The translations under genes and the position numbers were made by a program. This document shows positions 55,599 to 64,000 of a stretch of DNA of 64,000 nt, one piece after another. Each line of letters opens with the position of its first letter. The first letter of the stretch is position 1. A model generated the notes under the pieces. It was not told the origin of the DNA. It saw only the letters and a program-made list of their open reading frames with translations, and made no database searches. Source of the DNA: Streptomyces sp. NBC_00582 (GTDB lineage Bacteria > Actinomycetota > Actinomycetes > Streptomycetales > Streptomycetaceae); NCBI RefSeq assembly GCF_036345155.1, contig NZ_CP107772.1, positions 3,782,001 through 3,846,000 on the forward strand, given 5' to 3'.

Positions 55599-56369
55599 AT
55601 GGCGGCGACCCAGGTCGTGCGGTCCGAGTGGACCAAGATCCGGTCGGTGGCGTCCACCGTCTGGACGCTCTCGCTGGCCGTGGTGGTCACCGTCGCGCTC
55701 GGCGCGCTGATCTCGGCGCTGTCGAAGAACCAGTACGACAGCATGAGCGCCACCCGCCGGCTCGACTTCGACCCCACGTACATCAGTTTCGCCGGGATGA
55801 GCCTCGGGCAGCTCGCGATGATCGTCTTCGGGGTGCTGGTGGTCTCCAACGAGTACAGCACCGGCATGATCCGCACCTCGCTGGCGGCGGTCCCGCGGCG
55901 CGGCCGTTTCCTCTTCAGCAAGATCGCGGTGGCCGGCGGGCTGGCGCTCGCGGTGGGGCTGGCGACGAGCTTCGTCACCTTCTTCCTCGGGCAGGCGATG
56001 CTCGGCTCCCACGGCGCGGAGCTCGGCGACCCGGGGGTGCTGAGGGCGGTGGTCGGCGGCGGGCTCTACATGACGCTCATCGCCGTGTTCTCCATGGGGG
56101 TCGCCACCATGCTGCGCTCGCCGATGCTGTCGCTGGGCATCCTGATGCCGTTCTTCTTCCTGATCTCCAACATCCTGGGCAATGTGCCCGCCACCAGGAA
56201 GGTGGGCCGCTATCTGCCCGACCAGGCCGGCAGCAGGATCATGCAGGTGGTCACGCCGGTCGACGACAGCACACCGTACGGGCCCTGGGGCGGGCTCGCG
56301 ATCATGGTGGCGTGGGTGGCGGCTGCGCTGGCCGGCGGTTATCTGCTCCTGCGCAAACGAGACGCGTGA
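55599..56369 (+). CDS. ABC transporter permease (pair 1)
   Basis: A 256-residue membrane protein with six predicted helices: LSLAVVVTVALGALISAL, SLGQLAMIVFGVLVVSNEY, then four more ending in a short RKRDA tail. The NEYSTGMIRTSLAAVPRR motif after helix 2 is typical of ABC-2 permeases. It pairs with the ATPase just upstream. Confidence 0.92.
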   Translation: MAATQVVRSEWTKIRSVASTVWTLSLAVVVTVALGALISALSKNQYDSMSATRRLDFDPTYISFAGMSLGQLAMIVFGVLVVSNEYSTGMIRTSLAAVPRRGRFLFSKIAVAGGLALAVGLATSFVTFFLGQAMLGSHGAELGDPGVLRAVVGGGLYMTLIAVFSMGVATMLRSPMLSLGILMPFFFLISNILGNVPATRKVGRYLPDQAGSRIMQVVTPVDDSTPYGPWGGLAIMVAWVAAALAGGYLLLRKRDA

Positions 56370-56479
56370 TGCTCTGGGCTTTACCTCCCTTTGAGTGGAA
56401 CCGTCAGCGCCTCGCTAAGCTCCTAACCCTTACGGGGGCGTGTGCCCCGCTGTCCTGAACCTGTCGATGGGTGCGGAGC

Positions 56480-57811
56480 ATGATCGAAGCAGTCGGCCTG
56501 ACCAAGCGCTACGGCGACAAGACCGCTGTGTACAACCTTTCCTTCCAGGTACGGCCGGGCGCCGTCACCGGCTTCCTCGGGCCGAACGGCTCGGGCAAGT
56601 CGACGACGATGAGGATGATCCTCGGCCTGGACAACCCCACCGCGGGGACGGTCACGATCGGCGGCTACCCCTACCGCAGGCTGCCGAACGCGGCCCGCCA
56701 GGTCGGCGCGCTGCTCGATGCCAAGGCGGTGCACGGCGGCCGGTCCGCCCGCAGCCACCTGCTGTCCCTGGCCCAGCTGTCGGGCATCCCGGCCCGCCGG
56801 GTGGACGAGGTGCTCGGGGTGGTCGGCCTCCAGGACGTGGCGCGGCGGCGGTCCAAGGGCTTCTCCCTCGGTATGGGGCAGCGGCTCGGGATCGCGGCGG
56901 CGCTGCTCGGTGATCCACAGGTGCTGCTGTTCGACGAGCCGGTCAACGGCCTCGACCCCGAGGGCATCCTCTGGGTGCGCAACCTGATGAAGTCCCTCGC
57001 GGCGGAGGGCCGCACGGTCTTCGTCTCCTCGCACCTGATGAGCGAGATGGCCCTGACGGCGGACCATCTGATCGTGATCGGGCGCGGTCAGCTCCTGTCC
57101 GACATGAGCGTGAAGGACTTCATCTCGGCCAACTCCGCGGACTTCGCGCGCGTCCGCACCCCGCAGACCGAGCCGCAGCTCCGCGAGAAGCTCGCGGGGG
57201 CGCTGACGGCGGCGGGCGGCCATGTCCTGCCCGAGCAGGACGGCGCCCTGCGGGTGACGGGGCTGGCGCTCCCCCGCATCAGCGACATCGCCCACGACAC
57301 GGACGTACGCCTGTGGGAGCTGTCGCCGCACCAGGCCTCGCTCGAGGAGGCGTACATGCGGATGACGCAGGGCGCCGTCGACTACCGCTCGACCACCGAC
57401 CAGAAGGCCGGCCTCCAGCAGCCCCTGCCGCCCGGCGCGACACCGCCGATGCCGGTCCCCGGCCAGGGCCAGCCCGGCTGGTACGCCCCACCGCCCCCGG
57501 CGCACGGCTACGCCCCGCCGCAGCCTCCCCAGGGCTCCTACGGCGGCTACGGCACCCCGCCCACGACGCCGCCCCCGAACGGGGGCAACCCGTACGCCCA
57601 GGCGCCGGCGGGCACCACGCCCCCTGCGGGCGCCCCGGCCGCGCAGGCACCCGCCCAGCCGGGCACCCCGACGGCAGCGACCACGCCCGCCGCCCCGGCG
57701 GGTTCCCCGTCGGCCGCGGGGTCGGCCCCGGCCGCTGCCGCCTCGCTGGCGAAGGCCCCCGCCCCCGTCTCCGACGCCGCCCCGACGACCCAGCCCGAGG
57801 ACGCCCGATGA
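56480..57811 (+). CDS. ABC transporter ATP-binding protein (pair 2) with Pro/Ala-rich tail
   Basis: A 443-residue ATPase, closely similar to pair 1 (GFSLGMGQRLGIA, DEPVNGLDPEGI, SSHLMSEMALTADHL). About 120 C-terminal residues (from about 320) are Pro/Ala/Gly-rich and unstructured, absent from pair 1. ATG 56480 matches the family start; GTG 56471 is possible. The stop overlaps the permease start in ATGA. Confidence 0.9.
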   Translation: MIEAVGLTKRYGDKTAVYNLSFQVRPGAVTGFLGPNGSGKSTTMRMILGLDNPTAGTVTIGGYPYRRLPNAARQVGALLDAKAVHGGRSARSHLLSLAQLSGIPARRVDEVLGVVGLQDVARRRSKGFSLGMGQRLGIAAALLGDPQVLLFDEPVNGLDPEGILWVRNLMKSLAAEGRTVFVSSHLMSEMALTADHLIVIGRGQLLSDMSVKDFISANSADFARVRTPQTEPQLREKLAGALTAAGGHVLPEQDGALRVTGLALPRISDIAHDTDVRLWELSPHQASLEEAYMRMTQGAVDYRSTTDQKAGLQQPLPPGATPPMPVPGQGQPGWYAPPPPAHGYAPPQPPQGSYGGYGTPPTTPPPNGGNPYAQAPAGTTPPAGAPAAQAPAQPGTPTAATTPAAPAGSPSAAGSAPAAAASLAKAPAPVSDAAPTTQPEDAR

Positions 57812-58686
57812 GCACCCCGCAGCACCCGGTCCCGCAGGCCGCCGCGCCCGTCTGGCAGGCGCCCGGGGCGCCGTACGCCGCCGCCCCCGGCTACACCTCG
57901 CCGATCCCGGTCGTACGGACGCACCTCGGGCACGCAATCGCCTCGGAGTGGACGAAGATCCGCTCGGTGCGGTCGACGATGTGGACGCTGGGGGTGTTCG
58001 TCCTCCTCGTCGTCGGCATCGGGATGATGGTCGCGCTGATCGTCGACGCCAACGCATCGGAGGGTGACCTCTCGGGCGAGAACCCGCTGTCGTTCGGCTT
58101 CTTCGGGGTGCTGCTGGGCAGCATGCCGATCATCACGCTCGGCGTCCTGACCACCGCCTCCGAGTACGGCACCGGCATGATCCGCACCACGATGGTCGCC
58201 TGTCCCTCGCGCGGCCGGGTCCTCGCGGCGAAGGGCATCGTGTTCTTCGCGATCGCGTTCGTCGTGACCCTGGTGTCCACGGGGTTCGTCGCCATGGTGG
58301 ACGCGGCGATGTTCACCGACGCGCGCGAGCCCTCGGGCGGCGAGTGGATCAAGGCCACCCTCGGCGTGTCCCTCTACATCGCGCTGCTGGGCCTGCTGTC
58401 CCTGGCCGTCGGCTCGATCATCCGCCACTCGGCCGGCGCCATCACCATCATGATCGGCCTGCTGCTGGCCCCGCTGGTCATCGCGATCTTCATGTTCTCC
58501 GAGTCCCTGGAGAAGCTCCGCGAGGCCCTGTTCGAGTACTCGATCCCCAGCCAGCTCGGCGTCTGGTACTCCACCCAGCTCGGCGAGACCGGCCCCTCCG
58601 GCTGGGACCCGCTGTGGATCGCGCTCGGCGTCACGGCCGCCGCGTTCGCCGGCGCCTTCGCCCTGCTGGAGAAGCGGGACGTGTAA
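57808..58686 (+). CDS. ABC transporter permease (pair 2)
   Basis: A 292-residue permease with a Pro/Ala-rich cytosolic N terminus (1-35), then HAIASEWTKIRSVRSTMWTL and six predicted helices. SEYGTGMIRTTMVACPSRGR matches the pair 1 permease. It is coupled to the ATPase by ATGA. The extended low-complexity regions of both pair 2 subunits may interact. Confidence 0.92.
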   Translation: MSTPQHPVPQAAAPVWQAPGAPYAAAPGYTSPIPVVRTHLGHAIASEWTKIRSVRSTMWTLGVFVLLVVGIGMMVALIVDANASEGDLSGENPLSFGFFGVLLGSMPIITLGVLTTASEYGTGMIRTTMVACPSRGRVLAAKGIVFFAIAFVVTLVSTGFVAMVDAAMFTDAREPSGGEWIKATLGVSLYIALLGLLSLAVGSIIRHSAGAITIMIGLLLAPLVIAIFMFSESLEKLREALFEYSIPSQLGVWYSTQLGETGPSGWDPLWIALGVTAAAFAGAFALLEKRDV

Positions 58687-58699
58687 CCGCCGCACAACC

Positions 58700-59050
58700 T
58701 CAGAAGCGAGGCGCGTTACGGGACCGCTGCACCCCCGGGTTGCGGCGGTCCCGCGCGTTCCAGCAGGCCTTGTGCCAGTGCCGGCGGTCGTCGACGCCCG
58801 CGTGCTCGGGCCAGGCGACGACATGCGGCACCCCGTCCGGGATCATCTGGTCGCAGCCGGGGCACCGGTAGCTCTTGCCCTGCGCGCTCGCCCCGGCCAC
58901 ATGCCGCACGCTCCACTCCTCGCCCTGCCAGTTCACCGAGGACTGCCAGCCGCCGTACCGGCTGGCGCGGTCGTCGTCGGCGCCCCGCCCGGACGAACCG
59001 GACGAGCCTGACGAGTCGGCACCCTTGGGTCGGTTGCGACGCGGGGACAC
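58700..59050 (-). CDS. Small zinc-ribbon-like protein
   Basis: A 116-residue protein with a disordered Ser/Gly/Asp N terminus and a C-terminal cluster CPGC...H...HWHKACW that looks like a zinc-binding ribbon. GTG 59050 has GAGGTG upstream. Homologues in Streptomyces are often labelled ATP/GTP-binding, but I see no P-loop. Its stop lies 13 bp from the convergent permease stop. Confidence 0.75.
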   Translation of the reverse strand: MSPRRNRPKGADSSGSSGSSGRGADDDRASRYGGWQSSVNWQGEEWSVRHVAGASAQGKSYRCPGCDQMIPDGVPHVVAWPEHAGVDDRRHWHKACWNARDRRNPGVQRSRNAPRF

Positions 59051-59272
59051 GGAACACCTCACGGGGCTATACAGGAAGCAGGGTTTCCGTCCAGCCTACG
59101 CGGCGTGGGCGCGGGTACCCGGAAGGGACCGATCCCCACAAGTCCCCCTGCCCGGGACCCCATTCTGCAGACAATCGGCAAATCTCTCCGCCAGGCCGTG
59201 TCCTCGGCACGTGTCAGACGGTTATGCCGGGTGGGGGAGCTCCGTGTCGGAGCCAAGGAAGCAGGAAAGTCC

Positions 59273-60301
59273 ATGCGCGTTGGTAGTTTCGTGTTGGGAG
59301 CCCAGTTCCCCGGGCAGGGCCAGGGAGAGGCGCTGCACCGCGCGGTGCGCTCCGCCGAGGTCGCCGAGGAGTCGGGCCTCGACTCGGTCTGGCTGGCCGA
59401 GCACCACTTCGTGCCGTACGGCACCTGCCCGTCGGCGGTCACGCTCGCCGCTCTGCTGCTGGGCCGCACCCGGCGCATCCGGGTCGGTACGGCGGTCAGC
59501 GTCCTGCCCACCGCCCATCCCGTCGCCCTCGGCGAACAGGCCGCGCTGCTGCATCTGACGAGCGGCGGCCGGTTCTCGCTGGGCGTGGGGCGCGGCGGGC
59601 CCTGGGTCGATCTGGAGGTCTTCGGGTCGGGCCTCGCGGCGTACGAGAAGGGGTTCCCCGAATCACTCGATCTGCTGGTGCGCTGGCTGCGCGAGGCGTC
59701 CGTGGGAGCCGACGGCGAGCACTTCCGTTTCCGTGAAGTCCCCGTCGTACCCCGCCCGTCGGAGGCCCTGACGGACACCGAGGGCCCTGAGGTGATCGTG
59801 GCGTGCACCTCGCCCTCGAGCGTCCGGCTGGCCGCCGAGCGCGGGCTGCCGATGCTGCTCGGCATGCACGTGGGGGACGAGGAGAAGGCCGAGATGGTCG
59901 CCCTGTGGCGGCAGCACGCGCGCGCGGCGGGCCGTTCCGGCGACGAGATCCGGGCCGCGGGCCATGTCTCGGCGGGCGTCTGCCAGCTCGCGGACCGGCG
60001 CACGGACGCGGTGGAGACCCTGGTGAAGGCGATGCCGGGCTGGCTGAAGCAGGGGCTCGACGCCCATGTGACGGTGGACGGCCGCCCCCGCTCGATGCGG
60101 GACCCGGTGGCGTACACCGAACTGCTCTGCGGACTGCACCCGGTGGGCACCCCGCGGCTGTGCGTCGACCGGCTCGCGGCGACCAGTGAACGGACCGGCA
60201 TCTCGCGCTTCGCCCTGCTCGTGGAGGGCTCGGGCGACCTGGCGGCCACCGAGGAGAACGTACGGCGGCTGGGGACGGAGGTACTCCCCCACCTGTGCTG
60301 A
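59273..60301 (+). CDS. LLM class flavin-dependent oxidoreductase
   Basis: A 342-residue luciferase-like TIM-barrel protein: SVWLAEHHFVPYG, RIRVGTAVSVLPTAHPVALGEQAALL and FSLGVGRGG are typical of bacterial LLM monooxygenases using FMNH2 or F420. ATG 59273 follows GCAGGAAAG. The substrate is unknown. Confidence 0.88.
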   Translation: MRVGSFVLGAQFPGQGQGEALHRAVRSAEVAEESGLDSVWLAEHHFVPYGTCPSAVTLAALLLGRTRRIRVGTAVSVLPTAHPVALGEQAALLHLTSGGRFSLGVGRGGPWVDLEVFGSGLAAYEKGFPESLDLLVRWLREASVGADGEHFRFREVPVVPRPSEALTDTEGPEVIVACTSPSSVRLAAERGLPMLLGMHVGDEEKAEMVALWRQHARAAGRSGDEIRAAGHVSAGVCQLADRRTDAVETLVKAMPGWLKQGLDAHVTVDGRPRSMRDPVAYTELLCGLHPVGTPRLCVDRLAATSERTGISRFALLVEGSGDLAATEENVRRLGTEVLPHLC

Positions 60302-60321
60302 ACGGGCCGGGACGGCCGGGA

Positions 60322-60370
60322 GCTTGCCGCTCCCCCACTGATGGCACCTCCTGCGTAAGGAGCGGCAAGC
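60322..60370. terminator. Long-loop stem between convergent genes
   Basis: GCTTGCCGCTCC (60322-60333) pairs with GGAGCGGCAAGC (60359-60370), a perfect 12-bp stem with a 25-nt loop. It lies between the oxidoreductase and SCO5389-family stops and may terminate both. Confidence 0.6.
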
Positions 60371-60390
60371 AACAGGCTCGATCCGATGCC

Positions 60391-60783
60391 TCAGCAGTCC
60401 CGGAATTCCGGCGACTGGTTCAGCAGCTGGCTGCGCACCGAGGTGAAGCGGGCGAGCTTCTCGTCGACAGCCGAGTCCAACGGGAACACCGCCACCCGGT
60501 GGCAGTTCTGGAAGGCCAGCCGGACACCGAAGTGCCGCTGCAGGGCGCCGCGTATGGCGTCACTCGCGAGCGCGCGCAGCAACTGCCCGCGCGCCTGCTC
60601 GTCCGGCGGGGGCGTCTGGTTGTCGGCGAAGGGTCCGCCGTCCACCTTCAGCTGGGCCACCAGGGAGCTGATCATCTCCCATGCGTAGGGCAGGGAGGTC
60701 CGGACGCAGTCGACGAATTCAGCTTCGTCGACCTCGCCTCGCTCGGCCTGTTCGAGTAGGGCCGGTGAGACGTCGAGCGACAT
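60391..60783 (-). CDS. SCO5389 family protein
   Basis: A 130-residue soluble protein conserved in Streptomyces (MSLDVSPALLEQAERGEVDE start). ATG 60783 has AGGAG upstream. No domain of known function is visible. The gene is divergent from nucS, as I recall for the S. coelicolor neighbours SCO5389 and SCO5388. Confidence 0.85.
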   Translation of the reverse strand: MSLDVSPALLEQAERGEVDEAEFVDCVRTSLPYAWEMISSLVAQLKVDGGPFADNQTPPPDEQARGQLLRALASDAIRGALQRHFGVRLAFQNCHRVAVFPLDSAVDEKLARFTSVRSQLLNQSPEFRDC

Positions 60784-61047
60784 GGGTTCTCCTCTCGCAC
60801 CCCTAAGAGAGCAGGGGTTGCCGGACAGGGCACGGGAGTTCGCCATGCCGAAACACCGCAACGCTGAGTACACGCATCGCGACCTCCCGTTTACTACGGT
60901 AGGCAACTGACCGTGACGGCACCAGGAGAATGGGCACATAGGCGGTCCCTACGGGGCACACAATCGGCCAGAGTCGCGCGGAGTCCGAACGATCGTTTTC
61001 CAGGGCGAATCGCGTGGGGCCTGAGGTGTCGGATAGCGTTGCCGACC

Positions 61048-61719
61048 ATGCGTCTCGTCATCGCCCGGTGCTCCGTCGACTACGCCGGCCGGCTCACCGC
61101 CCATCTCCCCTCCGCCCCCCGTCTCATCCTGGTGAAGGCGGACGGCAGCGTCTCGATCCACGCGGACGACCGGGCCTACAAGCCCCTGAACTGGATGTCG
61201 CCGCCCTGCACGCTGAAGGAGGGCACCGGTGACGAGGAGGGCGTCTGGACCGTCGTCAACAAGGCGGGCGAGAAGCTCATCATCACGATGGAGGAGATCC
61301 TCCACGACTCCTCGCACGAACTGGGCGTCGATCCGGGCCTGATCAAGGACGGCGTGGAAGCGCACCTCCAGGAGCTGCTCGCCGACCGCATCGAGACCCT
61401 CGGCGAGGGCTACACCCTGATCCGCCGCGAGTACATGACGGCTATCGGCCCGGTCGACATCCTGTGCCGGGACGCGGAGGGGCAGACCGTCGCGGTCGAG
61501 ATCAAGCGGCGCGGCGAGATCGACGGCGTCGAGCAACTCACCCGCTATCTCGAGCTGTTGAACCGCGACCCCCATCTCGCCCCGGTGCGCGGCGTCTTCG
61601 CGGCGCAGGAGATCAAGCCGCAGGCCCGCGTCCTCGCCACGGACCGCGGCATCGGCTGCCAGGTCCTGGACTACGACGCCCTGCGCGGCATCGAGGACGA
61701 CAAGCTGCGGCTGTTCTGA
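61048..61719 (+). CDS. nucS: NucS/EndoMS mismatch-specific endonuclease
   Basis: A 223-residue endonuclease that cuts both strands at mismatches in actinobacteria, which lack MutS/MutL. The RecB-like catalytic set is D137 (GPVDILC), E151 and K153 (VEIKRR). The N-terminal dimerisation domain starts [22 protein letters not shown] nine bases upstream and no Shine-Dalgarno sequence suggest a leaderless mRNA. Confidence 0.94.
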   Translation: MRLVIARCSVDYAGRLTAHLPSAPRLILVKADGSVSIHADDRAYKPLNWMSPPCTLKEGTGDEEGVWTVVNKAGEKLIITMEEILHDSSHELGVDPGLIKDGVEAHLQELLADRIETLGEGYTLIRREYMTAIGPVDILCRDAEGQTVAVEIKRRGEIDGVEQLTRYLELLNRDPHLAPVRGVFAAQEIKPQARVLATDRGIGCQVLDYDALRGIEDDKLRLF

Positions 61720-61728
61720 GCTACGAGG

Positions 61729-61766
61729 CCGAGGGCCGGGTTCCTGGGGAGGAACCCGGCCCTCGG
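61729..61766 (+). terminator. Intrinsic terminator after nucS
   Basis: CCGAGGGCCGGGTTCC (61729-61744) pairs perfectly with 61751-61766, a 16-bp stem with a 6-nt loop, followed by TGTT. The convergent gene ends 18 bp further. Confidence 0.85.
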
Positions 61767-61783
61767 TGTTGCCCGGGGGTGCC

Positions 61784-64000
61784 TCAGATCACCGGGTCCG
61801 ACCCGCTCGCGCCGCCGCCCTGGGAAGAGGTGGCGGAGCTGGCGGTGCCGATGGGGGCGGAGGAGACCGAGCTGCTGGCCGTGGCGGGGCTGCCGCTCGG
61901 CGAGCTGGAGGGGCTCGACGACGGACTCGACGAGGGCGAGGACGAGCTGCCCGTGCCCGAGCTGCTCGATGCCGACGGACTCGACGAGGGCGAGGGCCGG
62001 GAGCTCGTACCGGACGACGACGGTCGCGGCGTCCCCGTACTGGACGACCCACCGCTCGCCGAACCGCTGGTGCTGCTGGCCCCCGAGGACGGCACCGCCG
62101 ACTCCGACGGCGTCGGATCGTCCGACGTCCCCATCGTCCCGTCCGGTCCCGGATCCGTCGGCCGGCTGGTCGCCGTGCCCGTGTCGCCGGTGCCGGTGTC
62201 GGTGCCCGGGGTGTCGGAGCCGAGGCCGCCGTCGTCGAGGCCGCTGCTGGCGGAGGGGTTGACGCCGCCCCGGTCGGCGGGGTCGCCCGCGTCGTTGTTG
62301 GAGGTCGCGCCGAGCGTGACGACCGTGCCGAGCACGGCGACGAGGAGCGCGCCCGCGCCGGCCGCGACGAGGTTGCGCTTGGCGAGTCCCCTGAGGCCGC
62401 CCCGGCGCTGGTGGGGCGCGGACGGGGACGGCGGCGGGGTCATCCCGCGGTGGACGACGGTCTCGGCCTCCGGCGGGTAGGTCGGCAGCGCCGCCTGGAT
62501 GCCGCGCGCCTGCGGGAGGGGCTCCACGTGGCGGGCGTCGGGCACCTCCTCGCCCACCGTCGCGGCGAAGGCCGGGATGTCCCCGGAGGCGTCCGCCACG
62601 AGGGCGAGGGCGCGGCGGCCGGCGACGGTGCCGCGCTTGTCGGTGAGGGCGCCGCGCAGCCCGAGGGAGGCCTCCAGCTCCGAGCGGGCCCGGTCGAGGT
62701 CCCCGCCGCACACGGCGAGGACGCCGAGTTCGTGGTGGAAGTAGGCGCGGTCGGCGGACTCCCCGGCGAGCCGGGCGGCCTCGGCGCCCTCGTGCAGGGC
62801 GTTCTCCCAGGCGCTCCAGTGCAGTCCCGCGGCGAACGCGGGCGCCGCGGCGCGGGCGAGGCGGACCGCGGTGGCCTCCTCGTCCTCGGCGGGCGGGATC
62901 GTCGCGGGCACCACGAGGGCGAGGGCGGTGAGGACGGCGTCCGCCTCGGCGCAGACCCGTTCGGGGGTGACGGAGGGGTGGCCGGCCCACCAGGCGTAGT
63001 GCTGGGCGGCGGCTGCGGCGCGGGCCTCGGTGTCGTCGTCGTATCCGGCGGCCTCGAGCTGGGTCTGGACGCCGGCGGCGAGCCGGTAGCGGGTGCCGAC
63101 CGGGGAGACGAGGCCGCAGGCGACGAGTTCGCCGAGGGCGGCGTCGGCGTGGGTGTCGCCGACGAGGGCGGGCAGATGGGCCTGGTGCGGGACCTCGCCG
63201 CCGAGGGCGACGGCGAAGCGCAGGGCGGCGCGGGCGGAGCCGCTGAGGCGGGCGGCGAGCAGCGGGGCGGGCGCGGCGGCCTCGCCGAGGGAGGGCAGGG
63301 GTATCTCCTCGGCGTCCCCGGCCCCGGCGTCGACGGGTGCGGCGAGCGGGCGGGCGTCCTCGAAGACGCCGAACGCGTCGACGGCGTCGACGTTGGCGCG
63401 GAGCTGGTCGCGCTGGCGCAGCAAAGCGCCGGCCTGGACGAAGCGCAGCGGCAGGCCCTCGGACTCGAACCAGAGGTCTCCGGCCCAGTTGGCCTCCTCC
63501 TCGGTGAGGGTGCGGCCGACGGCGCGCTCGATGACGTCGACGCCGCCGGCGCGGTCGAGGCCGCTGAGGACGACCTCCTCGACGGCGGAGTCGGCGGAGG
63601 GCTGCGGGGTGTCGGGGGTGGCGCCGAGCAGGAAGGCGCACTCGGGGGTGGCGTCGAGGAGTTCGTCGAGGAGCGCGCCGCCGAGACCGAGGTCGTCGAC
63701 CACGACGACCGCGCCGATCTCCCGGACGAGGGTGCGCAGTTCCTCGTCGCCCGGGCGGTGGTGGTCGGCGTCGTAGACGGTGTGGAAGAGGTCGTGGAGC
63801 AGTTCGGCCGGGGTGCGGCCGTAGCCGGAGAGGCGGACGACGCCGTCGGGGGCGAGGTCCTCGCAGTCCTCGGCGACGAGGTCGAGGAGGCTGGTGCGGC
63901 CGGAGCCGGCGGGTCCGGTGAGCCGGACGGAGCGGCCGCGGGCGAGGAGGCGGACGAGCTGTTCCCGTTCGTCCTGGCGGCCGAGCAGGGGCTGCTCGGG
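61784..64000 (-). CDS. Large P-loop (STAND/NB-ARC-like) ATPase with membrane segment, truncated at the window edge
   Basis: At least 739 residues; the frame is open past 64000, so the N terminus is missing. In order: LLGRQDEREQL, Walker A GPAGSGRTS (near 63900), Walker B VVVVDDLGLGG, helical repeats resembling an LuxR/AfsR-type ATPase middle region, one transmembrane helix (62304-62372, AGAGALLVAVLGTVVTLGA), then a Ser/Gly/Pro/Thr-rich tail of about 170 residues. This places the ATPase inside and the tail outside the cell. No DNA-binding domain is seen in the visible part. Function is unknown. Confidence 0.8.
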   Translation of the reverse strand, partial: PEQPLLGRQDEREQLVRLLARGRSVRLTGPAGSGRTSLLDLVAEDCEDLAPDGVVRLSGYGRTPAELLHDLFHTVYDADHHRPGDEELRTLVREIGAVVVVDDLGLGGALLDELLDATPECAFLLGATPDTPQPSADSAVEEVVLSGLDRAGGVDVIERAVGRTLTEEEANWAGDLWFESEGLPLRFVQAGALLRQRDQLRANVDAVDAFGVFEDARPLAAPVDAGAGDAEEIPLPSLGEAAAPAPLLAARLSGSARAALRFAVALGGEVPHQAHLPALVGDTHADAALGELVACGLVSPVGTRYRLAAGVQTQLEAAGYDDDTEARAAAAAQHYAWWAGHPSVTPERVCAEADAVLTALALVVPATIPPAEDEEATAVRLARAAAPAFAAGLHWSAWENALHEGAEAARLAGESADRAYFHHELGVLAVCGGDLDRARSELEASLGLRGALTDKRGTVAGRRALALVADASGDIPAFAATVGEEVPDARHVEPLPQARGIQAALPTYPPEAETVVHRGMTPPPSPSAPHQRRGGLRGLAKRNLVAAGAGALLVAVLGTVVTLGATSNNDAGDPADRGGVNPSASSGLDDGGLGSDTPGTDTGTGDTGTATSRPTDPGPDGTMGTSDDPTPSESAVPSSGASSTSGSASGGSSSTGTPRPSSSGTSSRPSPSSSPSASSSSGTGSSSSPSSSPSSSPSSSPSGSPATASSSVSSAPIGTASSATSSQGGGASGSDPVI

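Overview
The window reads as a typical high-GC actinobacterial chromosome, and the gene content points to Streptomyces. It encodes the polar-growth coiled-coil protein Scy next to the intermediate-filament-like FilP, and the full GlgE maltosyltransferase glycogen/trehalose cluster. It also has SCO5389-family and NucS genes, AIM24 triplets and DUF6230/DUF6114 proteins, with frequent GTG starts and NTGA stop/start overlaps. From memory, the order matches the S. coelicolor core-chromosome stretch of roughly SCO5450 to SCO5387. There are no rRNA or tRNA genes, CRISPR arrays, phage genes or intact insertion sequences. The clearest mobile-looking item is an 88-bp MITE-like inverted repeat.

Layout. 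1-6.7 kb: an ABC exporter half, two tandem secreted thermolysin-type (M4) proteases and a DUF1990 protein. 6.7-18.5 kb: glycogen and trehalose metabolism, with glgP on the minus strand, a secreted subtilase, then glgE-treS-mak-glgB on the plus strand. 18.5-23.9 kb: a P450 lacking the ExxR motif, a HelD-type RNA polymerase motor, a candidate small RNA, a MerR-thioredoxin operon and a DUF2127 membrane protein. 24-28 kb: a C4-dicarboxylate carrier divergent from a CitA/CitB-type two-component system. 28-34.3 kb: central carbon metabolism (pfkA, pta-ackA, pyk). 34.4-37.7 kb: a three-gene secreted/membrane operon (DUF6230, DUF6114, Ser-rich protein) preceded by 650 bp full of inverted repeats.

37.7-46.3 kb: a thioredoxin-TPR protein, two TetR and two MarR regulators with visible operators, two DUF3817 proteins, a matrixin-like secreted protease, a thiamine-binding-type protein and three tandem AIM24 proteins. 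46.5-49.3 kb: acyl-CoA functions (thiolase, MeaB, methylmalonyl-CoA epimerase). 49.3-54.6 kb: scy and filP. 54.6-58.7 kb: two ATPase-permease ABC pairs. 58.7-64 kb: a small zinc-ribbon protein, an LLM-type flavin oxidoreductase, an SCO5389-family protein, NucS mismatch endonuclease and a truncated large P-loop ATPase with a transmembrane segment and Ser-rich tail that runs off the right edge.

How the genes fit together. GlgP, GlgE, TreS, Mak and GlgB form a closed route between trehalose, maltose, maltose-1-phosphate and branched alpha-glucan. PfkA, Pyk, Pta and AckA carry carbon to pyruvate and acetate. Thiolase, epimerase and MeaB belong to short-chain and methylmalonyl-CoA metabolism. Scy and FilP organise hyphal tips. 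The less-explained parts are the sRNA candidate at about 22.3 kb, the DUF6230 operon with its control region, the MITE-like element at 39.6 kb, the 72-residue gene coupled to a TetR regulator, the atypical P450 and the membrane-anchored P-loop ATPase at the right edge. Coordinates of starts were refined from Shine-Dalgarno spacing, overlaps and family N-termini. Homology statements are from recognition of the protein sequence, not from searches.
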